Positions 1 through 6,452 of a DNA stretch of 14,001 nt are shown here, piece after piece. This DNA is from CAZVIK01 sp964627045. Its GTDB lineage: Bacteria; Acidobacteriota; Terriglobia; Bryobacterales; Bryobacteraceae. Location: assembly GCA_964627045.1 (NCBI GenBank), contig CAZVIK010000095.1, positions 1-14,001 of the forward strand, in the 5' to 3' direction. Below the pieces are notes generated by a model. It ran no database searches and was not told the DNA's origin. It was given only the letters and a program-made list of their open reading frames with translations. The stretch's first letter is position 1; every line of letters begins with the position of its first letter. A program made the position numbers and the translations under genes.

Positions 1-54
1 CGCTTGCGGCAGCCATTGATGCGGCAGCCAGTTATAGCGATGTGTTTCCAGTGA
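1..54 (+). CDS. Possible 3' end of an upstream gene (partial)
   Basis: Frame +1 is open from the window edge to a TGA at 52-54. Most of its 17 codons end in G or C (about 12 of 17), as expected for a gene in this GC-rich DNA, whereas the frame of the next gene has only about 7 of 17 here. The TGA overlaps a GTG at 51-53 (GTGA), a common arrangement for translationally coupled genes. The stretch is too short to name a product and could be open by chance. Frame +3, which leads into the HAD gene, is also open to the edge, so an N-terminal extension of that gene is the alternative reading. Confidence 0.3.
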   Translation, partial: RLRQPLMRQPVIAMCFQ

Positions 55-695
55 GAGCATTCCTATTCGACGTCGACGGTGTGATCGTCGACTCCAACCC
101 CGTCCACGTGCAAGTGTGGGGCGAGTATCTCCGGCGGCAGGGAATCGAGGCGGTGGAATCCCTGCCCGAGCGAATGTACGGGCGGCATAACGGGGAGATC
201 GTGCGGGACCTGATCGGAGCCACCCTCCCGGACGCGGAGGTTTTCGCTCACGGCGCCGCCAAAGAGAGCCTGTACCGGGAGGTCATGCGGCCGCAACTGG
301 CGCGGCGCCTGGTTCCCGGTCTGGCCGAATTCCTGGCGCGGCACGCGGGGCTCCCGATGGGAGTGGCCTCGAACGCCGAACCGGAGAATGTGGAGTTCGT
401 GCTGCGGGAATCGGGCCTCGGCGGTTATTTCCGGGTGGTGGTGGACGGCCATCAGGTGGCCAACCCCAAGCCGCATCCGGAGATCTATGAGAAGGCCGCG
501 GGGTTGTTGGGAATTCCGCCGCGGGAGTGCCTGGTGTTCGAGGATTCCGAGACCGGACTTCGGGCCGCACGCGCCGCGGGCGCCCGCGTGGTGGCCCTCC
601 GCACGACGCACGAGGAGTTTCCCGGCGCGGACCTGGTGGTGGACGACTTCCGGTCCCCGGAGCTAGAGCCATGGATTGGCCGGTTGCTCAGGTGA
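51..695 (+). CDS. HAD-superfamily hydrolase, beta-phosphoglucomutase-like
   Basis: A cytoplasmic HAD-fold enzyme of the beta-phosphoglucomutase / sugar-phosphatase type, about 214 residues, normal for the family. Counting from the GTG at 51, motif I is FDVDGVIVDS with nucleophile D7 and acid/base D9. A helical cap spans roughly residues 15-90 and contains YGRHNGE near 43-49. Motif II is GVASNAE with S107, motif III is NPKPHPEIY with K140, and motif IV is VFEDSETG with E164 and D165. All catalytic positions are therefore present. The substrate is not evident; relatives act on hexose phosphates or similar phosphoesters. The start is uncertain: GTG 51 overlaps a possible upstream stop (GTGA), GTG 42 is also in frame, neither has a clear Shine-Dalgarno site, and the frame is open to the window edge. 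The 3' end overlaps the next gene by 25 nt, suggesting co-translation. Confidence 0.85.
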   Translation: MRAFLFDVDGVIVDSNPVHVQVWGEYLRRQGIEAVESLPERMYGRHNGEIVRDLIGATLPDAEVFAHGAAKESLYREVMRPQLARRLVPGLAEFLARHAGLPMGVASNAEPENVEFVLRESGLGGYFRVVVDGHQVANPKPHPEIYEKAAGLLGIPPRECLVFEDSETGLRAARAAGARVVALRTTHEEFPGADLVVDDFRSPELEPWIGRLLR

Positions 696-2311
696 CCATC
701 CCGGCGGCGTGGACGCCGCTCGGTGCGGTGGCCGCGCTGGCGGCCGTTTTGGTGGCGGGCTGGATCTCCGAGCGGCGGCACACGGCCAAGCGCCGCGTCC
801 TGCGGCGGCTCTACCAGTTGGGCGAACGTGTGATATCCGAACGATCTTCCGCGGAAGGTTTGCGGCTGTTGGAATCCGCGCTTCCGGAGTTGTTGGGGAT
901 CGACGATTTACGGGTGTACCTGGCAGACGGGAACACCCGCTCCCTGGCCTACGTGGACCGCGCCGGGGCGGACCTGGGGACGCCGCTGACGCTGGCCGTC
1001 GAGCACGAGAGCTTCCGGCTCAACCACGCGGAGCTGTGCCTTCGGAACCGCAGCCTTTTAGCGGTACCGGACTCCCGCCGCAGCCCCCTGTTCGAGGGAG
1101 CGCAGGCCGGAGACACGCCTCGTTCGATGTTGTTCATCCCGATGTCGGCGTTGGACGAGCCGCTCGGCGTGTTCACGGTCGGCGACACCCGGCGGGCCAG
1201 GGCCTTCGACGAGGACGAGCGGGCGGTGTTGCAGCATCTGGCCAATCAACTCGCCATCAGCATACGGCTGAGGGAACAGGGTTCGCTGCGTGCGCGGACC
1301 GCGGGATCTGAACGGCTGGAGGCGCTGTGCCAGTTGGGAAGCGTCGCCGCCGGCGAAGTGAGAGGGACGCTGGAGGCGTTGGCCGGACCGGTCGAGTCGG
1401 CGCGGGTGTCGCTGGAGAGGCTTCAGAGGTTCACAAGACTGCACCGGGAGTCCGAGAGCCTCACCGACGCCGCGGCAGTGATGCGCTCGCTCGTTGAGGA
1501 GCGGGCGGGGGGTGGCCAGACCCGGGGTTTCCAGGTGGAATACGCCGCAGGCGAGGAGCCGCTGGTGGTCGCCTCTCCTGGCGACATCTTGCGGCTGGTC
1601 TTTTCGAGCCTGCTTTGGCACGCCGAAACACGGCTGGCGCGGGGCGGGGAGGGGACTCTGACGATCCGGACGCTCCGCCTGGCTTCCACGGCGCAGATCG
1701 ACATGACCTGGGCCGGCGTGGCCGGGGAGACGCCCGACGCCGATCCTTTGGACAACACGGAAAGTCCGAATGTCGAGGTGGCGAGTCTCGCGGTTTGCCG
1801 CGCCTTGGTGACCGTCCTCGGTGGCCGGATGCGGATCGCCGCTTGCGAAAGCGGGGCCCGGCTGGAGATCGACTTGCCGCTCACCCAGCGCGGCCTGCTC
1901 GACGCTGCCGGCGCACCGGAGGCGCGCGAGGGCGCGGCATCGCCGTTGACCGCGTTAATCGTAGAACCCGATGCGGCGGCGTCGCGGCCGCTGGTGGCGG
2001 CCTTGGCCGAAATGGGGCATCGCGCCATCCCCGTGGCGACGGCCGACGAGGCGATCGATCTTGCCAAACGGATGGAGTTCCAGGCGCTTTTTTGTTCGGT
2101 CCGGGTGCCGGGCGCGGCCTGGCAGGACTGCTTCCAGGATACGCGGAACCGGGTTGGGGCGTTCGTCCTGCTGACGCCAGGCCACGACCCCGCCATGGAG
2201 GCGGCCCTGGCCGGGGGAGAGGCCATGGTCCTGGCGCTTCCGTTCCAGCGGCCGCAGCTCATCGCGGTCCTGGCGGCGATCCAAGCGCGGGTGACGGCGG
2301 CCAAAAGGTAG
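671..2311 (+). CDS. Membrane-anchored GAF / kinase-like / receiver-like protein (degenerate)
   Basis: A 546-residue sensor-like protein, probably on the inner membrane facing the cytoplasm. The start is ATG 671, with GGAG at 659-662 eight bases upstream and inside the preceding HAD gene. Residues about 13-31 form one hydrophobic segment, followed by RR-rich sequence. Residues about 58-200 resemble a GAF domain (FIPMSALDEPLGVFTV near 155-170, then ANQLAISIRLRE). Residues about 213-265 resemble a dimerisation/His domain, but after LGSVAAG (222-228) the expected AHEI is missing and EVRGTL follows. Residues about 297-404 resemble an HATPase domain, with the N-box Asn apparently replaced by H317 and no clear DxGxG box. 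Residues about 426-540 resemble a receiver with S476 at the phosphoacceptor position, T502 kept, and LPF (523-525) where KPF is usual. I infer a pseudokinase with a pseudoreceiver, which may act by binding rather than phosphotransfer. Assignment to the two-component superfamily is fairly sure; its partner and signal are unknown. Confidence 0.75.
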   Translation: MDWPVAQVTIPAAWTPLGAVAALAAVLVAGWISERRHTAKRRVLRRLYQLGERVISERSSAEGLRLLESALPELLGIDDLRVYLADGNTRSLAYVDRAGADLGTPLTLAVEHESFRLNHAELCLRNRSLLAVPDSRRSPLFEGAQAGDTPRSMLFIPMSALDEPLGVFTVGDTRRARAFDEDERAVLQHLANQLAISIRLREQGSLRARTAGSERLEALCQLGSVAAGEVRGTLEALAGPVESARVSLERLQRFTRLHRESESLTDAAAVMRSLVEERAGGGQTRGFQVEYAAGEEPLVVASPGDILRLVFSSLLWHAETRLARGGEGTLTIRTLRLASTAQIDMTWAGVAGETPDADPLDNTESPNVEVASLAVCRALVTVLGGRMRIAACESGARLEIDLPLTQRGLLDAAGAPEAREGAASPLTALIVEPDAAASRPLVAALAEMGHRAIPVATADEAIDLAKRMEFQALFCSVRVPGAAWQDCFQDTRNRVGAFVLLTPGHDPAMEAALAGGEAMVLALPFQRPQLIAVLAAIQARVTAAKR

Positions 2312-2314
2312 AAT
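2309..2314 (+). promoter_or_regulatory. Candidate -10 element TAGAAT
   Basis: TAGAAT matches the sigma-70 -10 consensus TATAAT at five of six positions, and its first three bases are the TAG stop of the sensor-like gene. The next start, ATG 2328, follows after 13 nt. No convincing -35 box is visible at 16-18 nt. The interval holds only weak purine runs, not a clear Shine-Dalgarno site. Confidence 0.4.
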
Positions 2315-2327
2315 CGAAGTAGAGCCT

Positions 2328-2810
2328 ATGCAACGTCTCGTCGTGGCACTCCTGCTGGTGTTTTTGGCCGTGGTGTTCGCCGCCGACCGGAAGTACGAGG
2401 GCCCCCGGCCGCCGAAACCCGACGTGCCCTACCTGGTGCATGCCGACAACCTGTTGGAGCCGGAGATACGGGAGGCGAAAACGGAGGAGCGGGGCAACCA
2501 GACGACGCACTGGATCGCCGGAACGAGCGCGCCGGTCCGCACGCCGTTGGCCGAACCGATCTTCCTGATCGATGCGCAGAAGCTCTCCGCCGATAAGATA
2601 GAGCTCTACCGGTTCGAAGTAAGGAACGGGCGCCGGCAGGTGGTCTTCTCGAAGAACCCGAACAAGAACGACTCCCGGCCGATGCGGCTGAAGGTGACGC
2701 AGGTGGAGGGCAAACTTTACCGCGTCGAGGCCAACGAAGCGCTGGAAAACGGCGAGTACGCCCTGACGCCGGACGGCTCAGACCAGGTATTCGCGTTCCA
2801 GGTATACTGA
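2328..2810 (+). CDS. Small secreted protein of unknown function
   Basis: A 160-residue protein I do not recognise. Residues 1-19 look like a Sec signal peptide: Q2 and R3, a hydrophobic core to about 17, then FAAD, with cleavage likely after A18 or A19. The mature part is polar and charged. It starts with a proline-rich stretch (PRPPKPDVPY near 27-36) and ends in what looks like beta-strand sequence around residues 90-160 (IELYRFEVRNG, then GEYALTPDGSDQVFAFQVY). No cysteines or catalytic motif stand out. It is probably periplasmic or exported. The start is ATG 2328, the only sensible one giving a signal peptide. It lies 16 nt after the sensor-like gene and 7 nt before the MFS gene, but candidate -10 hexamers precede both it and the next gene, so separate transcripts are possible. 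Confidence 0.7.
   Translation: MQRLVVALLLVFLAVVFAADRKYEGPRPPKPDVPYLVHADNLLEPEIREAKTEERGNQTTHWIAGTSAPVRTPLAEPIFLIDAQKLSADKIELYRFEVRNGRRQVVFSKNPNKNDSRPMRLKVTQVEGKLYRVEANEALENGEYALTPDGSDQVFAFQVY
2803..2808 (+). promoter_or_regulatory. Candidate -10 element TATACT
   Basis: TATACT is five of six to the -10 consensus, and its last T is the first base of the TGA stop (2808-2810) of the small secreted protein gene. The GTG start of the MFS gene follows after 9 nt. No Shine-Dalgarno sequence lies in between, and no clear -35 box is seen. Confidence 0.35.
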
Positions 2811-2817
2811 CGGCTTC

Positions 2818-4023
2818 GTGCTCCGCCGGGTCTTCAGCGCCTTTCACTCCCGCGACTTCCGTGTGATGTGGGTGGGGGCCTGCACGTCCAGCATCGGGAC
2901 GTGGATGCAGAAACTGGCCCAAAGCTGGCTGGTGTTGCAAATCTCGGGCTCGCCGTTCCTGTTGGGGCTGGACGCGTTTCTGGGGGAGATCCCGATCTTC
3001 CTGTTTTCCCTGGTGGGCGGCGTCATCGCCGACCGCTACGACCGGCGCAAGCTCCTGGTCGCTTCACAAGTGGTCCAGATGTCGTGCGCGTTCCTGCTGG
3101 CCGCGCTGATCGGTTTTGGCAAGGTGCAGGTCTGGCACATTCTGACGTTGTCTTTTGTCGTGGGACTGGCACAGGCGTTCGGCGGGCCGGCCTACCAGGC
3201 GCTGTTGCCGACGCTGGTTGACCGGAAGCACCTGTCGAACGCGATCGCGCTGAACTCCATCCAGTTCAACCTGGCGAGGATCATCGGTCCGGTGCTCGGA
3301 GGGCTGGCGCTGACCAACCTCGGCGCAGCGTGGTGTTTCGGCCTGAACGGGGCGTCGTTTTTGGCCGTGATCGCCACTCTGCTCGTCGTCAAGGCGAGGT
3401 TCGTCCCCGCGCCGAGCCAAGAGTCGATTCTGACCGGTCTGAAACAGGGTTTGCTGTACATCCACGTGCGGCCGGCGATGCGTCCCCTGATCGCCCTGGC
3501 TTTCGGGCTCACGGTGCTGGCGATGCCGCTGGTGACATTCCTGCCGGTCTTCGCCAAGGACGTCTTCCACCAGGGGGCGGCCGCCTACACGGTGCTGCTG
3601 GCGACCTCGGGAGCGGGTTCGGTGGCGGGCGCGCTGGCGGTGGCGGCGCTGGGACACACGCCCCACCAGGGGCGCCTGGCGCTCGGGTTTCTGACGGCAC
3701 TGGGGGGATTGACGGCAGCCTTCGCCATATCGAAGTTTCTTCCGGCGAGTTGTGTGGCGCTGTTCCTGGCCAGTGCGGCGATGATGGCGGTGTTCGCGCT
3801 GTTGACCTCGCTGATGCAAGCGCTGGTCACCGACGAGATGCGCGGCCGGGTGATGAGCGTGTATAACGTCGCGTTTCGGGGGGGCATGCCGATCGGGAGT
3901 CTGGTTGCCGGAAGCCTGATCCCGGTCTTCTCGGCGCCGCTGGTGCTGGCGGTGAACGGCGTGTTGATCGTGGCGGTGGGGATTTACTTTCTGTTTGTGC
4001 ACCGGCGAATCGCGTCTCTGTAG
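2818..4023 (+). CDS. MFS exporter, EntS/MFS_3-like
   Basis: A 401-residue inner-membrane major facilitator superfamily transporter of the EntS-like (MFS_3) group, whose members export siderophores, macrolides or other small molecules; the substrate here is unknown. The N-terminal pattern FRVMWVGACTSSIGTWM (14-30) is the typical start of this group. The loop 2-3 motif is GGVIADRYDRRK (67-78) and the TM5 region carries RIIGPVLGG (154-162). Hydrophobic segments continue to residue about 397, consistent with 12 transmembrane helices and a full-length protein. GTG 2818 is chosen because the next good start, ATG 2866, would cut off the conserved FRxxW segment. It follows the small secreted protein gene by 7 nt and precedes the TPR gene by 9 nt. 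No efflux partner (RND, membrane fusion protein) is adjacent. Confidence 0.88.
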   Translation: MLRRVFSAFHSRDFRVMWVGACTSSIGTWMQKLAQSWLVLQISGSPFLLGLDAFLGEIPIFLFSLVGGVIADRYDRRKLLVASQVVQMSCAFLLAALIGFGKVQVWHILTLSFVVGLAQAFGGPAYQALLPTLVDRKHLSNAIALNSIQFNLARIIGPVLGGLALTNLGAAWCFGLNGASFLAVIATLLVVKARFVPAPSQESILTGLKQGLLYIHVRPAMRPLIALAFGLTVLAMPLVTFLPVFAKDVFHQGAAAYTVLLATSGAGSVAGALAVAALGHTPHQGRLALGFLTALGGLTAAFAISKFLPASCVALFLASAAMMAVFALLTSLMQALVTDEMRGRVMSVYNVAFRGGMPIGSLVAGSLIPVFSAPLVLAVNGVLIVAVGIYFLFVHRRIASL

Positions 4024-4026
4024 AAT
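4021..4026 (+). promoter_or_regulatory. Candidate -10 element TAGAAT
   Basis: TAGAAT again begins with the TAG stop codon of the upstream gene, here the MFS gene. ATG 4033 follows after only 6 nt (TAGGTC), so a transcript starting at the usual distance would be leaderless. TTGTGC at 3995-4000 is a poor -35 candidate with a 20-nt spacer. Confidence 0.42.
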
Positions 4027-4032
4027 TAGGTC

Positions 4033-4713
4033 ATGAGGCTCGTGTGGCTGGCGTTTCTGGCCGTTTCCCTGGCGGCGGCGGACGCGGATCTCCGAGGCGC
4101 CCGGGACCGGCAGGACAAAGAAGCGCTCCAGTCGGCGGCTGGCGCACTTTCGGCTACGGCGCAGAAGAACCCGAATGATGCGGCGGCCCAGTACCGGCTG
4201 GCGGAAGCCCAATCTCTGCTGGCGGAGGTGGCACAGGAACTCGGCGATAAGGCCCTGGCGGGACAGGCCGCCGAAGCGGGCATTCGAGCGGCCGAACGCG
4301 CGGTGGCGCTGCGGGGGCAAATGGCCGAACACCACCGGATGCTGGGAAACTTGTGTGGCCAGGTGATTCCCGCCAACGTTCTTCTGGCGGCGCGTTACGG
4401 GCGGTGCGCCCTCGAGTCCATCAAAAAAGCGATTGAACTCGATCCGAAGTTCGCGGCGGCGTACCTGAGCCGGGGGGTCGGGAACTACTACCTGCCGAAG
4501 GCCTTTGGAGGCGGGATCGACCTGGCGGTCGCCGACCTGCGCCGGGCGATCGAACTGGACCCGAAGCTGGCCGAGGCTCACCTCTGGCTGGGGATCGCGT
4601 TGCGCCGCCAGAATAAGAACAAGGAGGCGCGGGCCGCCATCGAACGTTCGCTGGCGTTGAATCCCGCGCGAGTCTGGGCGAAGCAGCAATTGGCCAAGAC
4701 GCCGGCCGAATAG
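4033..4713 (+). CDS. Secreted TPR-repeat protein
   Basis: A 226-residue protein with an N-terminal signal-like segment (residues 1-16, LAFLAVSLAAA) and tetratricopeptide repeats, so probably a periplasmic or envelope scaffold. Helical repeat units are visible near 48-94. Two canonical ends, AIELDPKFAAAYLSRG (133-148) and AIELDPKLAEAHLWLG (172-187), are followed by a last unit ending ALNP at 208-211. The 22-residue section between these last repeats includes YYLPKAFGGG, a glycine-rich loop that is unusual inside a TPR array. No enzymatic motif is present and the binding partner is unknown. The start is ATG 4033, the only one giving the signal peptide, and it has a -10-like TAGAAT instead of a Shine-Dalgarno site. 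The membrane protein gene starts 14 nt after its stop, so the two are probably co-transcribed and may work together. Confidence 0.8.
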   Translation: MRLVWLAFLAVSLAAADADLRGARDRQDKEALQSAAGALSATAQKNPNDAAAQYRLAEAQSLLAEVAQELGDKALAGQAAEAGIRAAERAVALRGQMAEHHRMLGNLCGQVIPANVLLAARYGRCALESIKKAIELDPKFAAAYLSRGVGNYYLPKAFGGGIDLAVADLRRAIELDPKLAEAHLWLGIALRRQNKNKEARAAIERSLALNPARVWAKQQLAKTPAE

Positions 4714-4727
4714 GAGAGACGACGAGC

Positions 4728-6395
4728 GTGCCGCCAATGCCCGAGCGGATGCAGATCGCAGTGGCCATCGCGGCCTTCACGTTGTTTGGGTTCTTCCTGT
4801 TCCCTGGGCATACCTATCTCCAGTCCGACACGCAAATCTACGCGCCGATGCTGGAGAGGCGCCTGGACCCGGGACTCTTGCAGAACGATTTCATGGTGGA
4901 GCGCCCGCACATGGCCTTCACCATTTACGACGAACTGGCCGTCGGGCTGCGCAAGGTGACGGGATTGGGCTACCGCGAAATCCTGGCCGGGTTGCAATTG
5001 GCGTTCCGCACGCTCGGCATCCTGGGTGTTTTCCTGATCGTGAGTTCCTTCGGATTGGGGACGCGGATGTCGCTGGTGGCGACGGCAATGTTCTCGCTGG
5101 GGGCGACGATCTGGGGGCCGACGGTGCTGACCTTCGAGTACGAGCCGATCCCGCGGGCGTTCGCCCTGGCCTTGATCTTTCTGGCGATCGGCCTGGAGGC
5201 GCGGGGGTGGCCGTTGGCCGCCGGAGCCGCCGCGGCTGCGGCGCTGTTGCTCCATGGGACCACGACGATCCCGTACTGGATCTGCTACGTCTTGCTGGTG
5301 CTGTGGCCGGCCGAGCCGTCGGTGCGCCGGCACCGGCTGCTGGGCTTGGCGCCGCTCGGGGCGGTTGTGGCGGTGCTGGCGGGGCTCTCACTGGCGCAGC
5401 CGGACCGGACGCAGCCTTTGATGCACTTCACCGCGCTGGCGCCGTGGTGGGAACAGGTGCTGCGGCTACGCGCGCCCTATGTCTGGCTGTCGCTGTGGGA
5501 AACGCGCTGGTATTGGCACTACGCGATCCTCGCCGCCGTCTGCGCCGCGGGGATCTGGAGGCTGCGGAAATGGGAGAATGCCGATCTGCGCTTCTTCCTG
5601 GTGGGCCTGCCGGCGCTGGGAATCCTCAGCTTGCCGTTTTCGCTCGTTTTGCTGGAGGCGGCGAAGTCTTCGCTGGCGCCGCAGTTGCAGCCGATGCGGA
5701 CGCTGCTCTTCGTGACGGCGGTGGCGAGCCTGGTGAGCCTGGTGGCCGGGATCCGTGCGGCGCAGCACAGCCGGTGGGGCGAGGCGATGGCGTGGCTGGC
5801 AGCGGCAGCGGCCATCCCGACGGGAAACGCGATTCAGGCGCTGCTGTTGCCGGACCTGGGGGATTTTCTGGTATGGCGGCGGTTGTTCCTGGTGATTTAC
5901 GTGGCGGGTGGGATCGCGGTGGCGGCATGGTGCGACGCGCACGGGCACCGGCGGCGCACCCAGGCGTGGCTTGCCATGCTGGTCTTACCGTTCGTGCTGT
6001 ATCCGATCGCGGGAGGGGTGGTGAACTACACCGTTCTGCACACCGCCGAACTGGACGGGCTGTGCCGTTGGGCGCGCACTTCCACCCCCAAGGAGGCCGT
6101 GTTCCTTTTCCCCGACGCCAAGCGCGATCTGTACCCGGGTGTATTCCGGGCCGAGGCGTTGCGCGCGGTGTACGTGGACTGGAAATCGGGCGGACAGGCG
6201 AATTACCAGCAAGACGTCGCGGCCGAATGGTGGAAGCGTTGGCAGGCGATCCGCCCGGACCGCTACAAGCCGCGCGATCCCCGGGCATGGGCCGGGTTCG
6301 GCATCGATTACGTCGTCCTGCGCGCCGAGAACCGCCGCGACGCGCCGCCGCCGGTCTTCGAGAACGCTTCCTACGCGGTGTACCGGGTCCGTTGA
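4728..6395 (+). CDS. Polytopic membrane protein, GT-C-like with C-terminal soluble domain
   Basis: A 555-residue integral membrane protein with roughly 12 hydrophobic segments, approximately at 9-26, 93-110, 115-130, 142-157, 162-176, 180-194, 205-223, 262-277, 287-310, 325-342, 352-372, 384-401 and 411-431. A hydrophilic domain fills about 440-555. The first loop is large and acidic (SDTQIYAPMLERRLDPGL, 33-50), as in GT-C-fold glycosyltransferases, where such a loop can carry catalytic acids; D34 is a candidate. The C-terminal part has WARTSTPKEAVFLFP (448-462), FR (473-474) and VYVDWKSGG (481-489). This reminds me of a domain of unknown function (DUF6798) found at the end of similar bacterial membrane proteins, but the match is from memory. 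The function is unproven; a lipid-linked sugar transferase is one possibility. Start GTG 4728 has GGAG at 4713-4716; ATG 4737 and ATG 4749 are alternatives. Confidence 0.75.
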   Translation: MPPMPERMQIAVAIAAFTLFGFFLFPGHTYLQSDTQIYAPMLERRLDPGLLQNDFMVERPHMAFTIYDELAVGLRKVTGLGYREILAGLQLAFRTLGILGVFLIVSSFGLGTRMSLVATAMFSLGATIWGPTVLTFEYEPIPRAFALALIFLAIGLEARGWPLAAGAAAAAALLLHGTTTIPYWICYVLLVLWPAEPSVRRHRLLGLAPLGAVVAVLAGLSLAQPDRTQPLMHFTALAPWWEQVLRLRAPYVWLSLWETRWYWHYAILAAVCAAGIWRLRKWENADLRFFLVGLPALGILSLPFSLVLLEAAKSSLAPQLQPMRTLLFVTAVASLVSLVAGIRAAQHSRWGEAMAWLAAAAAIPTGNAIQALLLPDLGDFLVWRRLFLVIYVAGGIAVAAWCDAHGHRRRTQAWLAMLVLPFVLYPIAGGVVNYTVLHTAELDGLCRWARTSTPKEAVFLFPDAKRDLYPGVFRAEALRAVYVDWKSGGQANYQQDVAAEWWKRWQAIRPDRYKPRDPRAWAGFGIDYVVLRAENRRDAPPPVFENASYAVYRVR

Positions 6396-6440
6396 CGCCG
6401 CGGCATGGGGACGGCTCCGCACGGCCCCGGCGAGTTGACG

Positions 6441-6446
6441 CAGAAT
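6441..6446 (+). promoter_or_regulatory. Candidate -10 element CAGAAT
   Basis: CAGAAT is a weaker -10 match (four of six) but sits exactly 6 nt before ATG 6453, as TAGAAT does before 4033. GGAAG in the gap is only 1 nt from the ATG, too close to be a Shine-Dalgarno site. A TTGACG at 6435-6440 touches the hexamer and so cannot be its -35 box. Confidence 0.3.
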
Positions 6447-6452
6447 GGAAGT

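Noticed and set aside
289..296. Loss of the NBD2 Walker A lysine in the sugar ABC ATPase (protein residues 289-296) as a sign of decay.
   Set aside because: The GAGR form is normal for the second nucleotide-binding domain of CUT2 ATPases, and the rest of NBD2 is intact.
527..670. N-terminal extension of the sensor-like gene by 48 codons.
   Set aside because: This part reads as Arg/Gly-rich shadow sequence within the HAD gene. ATG 671 has a well-placed GGAG and gives a sensible membrane anchor.
671..695. HAD and sensor-like genes as one frameshifted fusion.
   Set aside because: Both ends are complete: the HAD protein has a normal C-terminus and the sensor protein has its own ribosome site and N-terminal membrane segment. 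A 25-nt overlap is a common coupling.
3064..4737. Long (557-codon) open frame on the - strand.
   Set aside because: It lies antisense to the MFS and TPR genes, which have clear domains. Its translation is rich in R, Q and H with no motif or hydrophobic pattern, typical of a shadow frame in GC-rich DNA.
6435..6440. TTGACG as a -35 box.
   Set aside because: It directly abuts the candidate -10 hexamer (6441-6446) and no second hexamer lies 16-18 nt downstream before the coding region, so the spacing is wrong.
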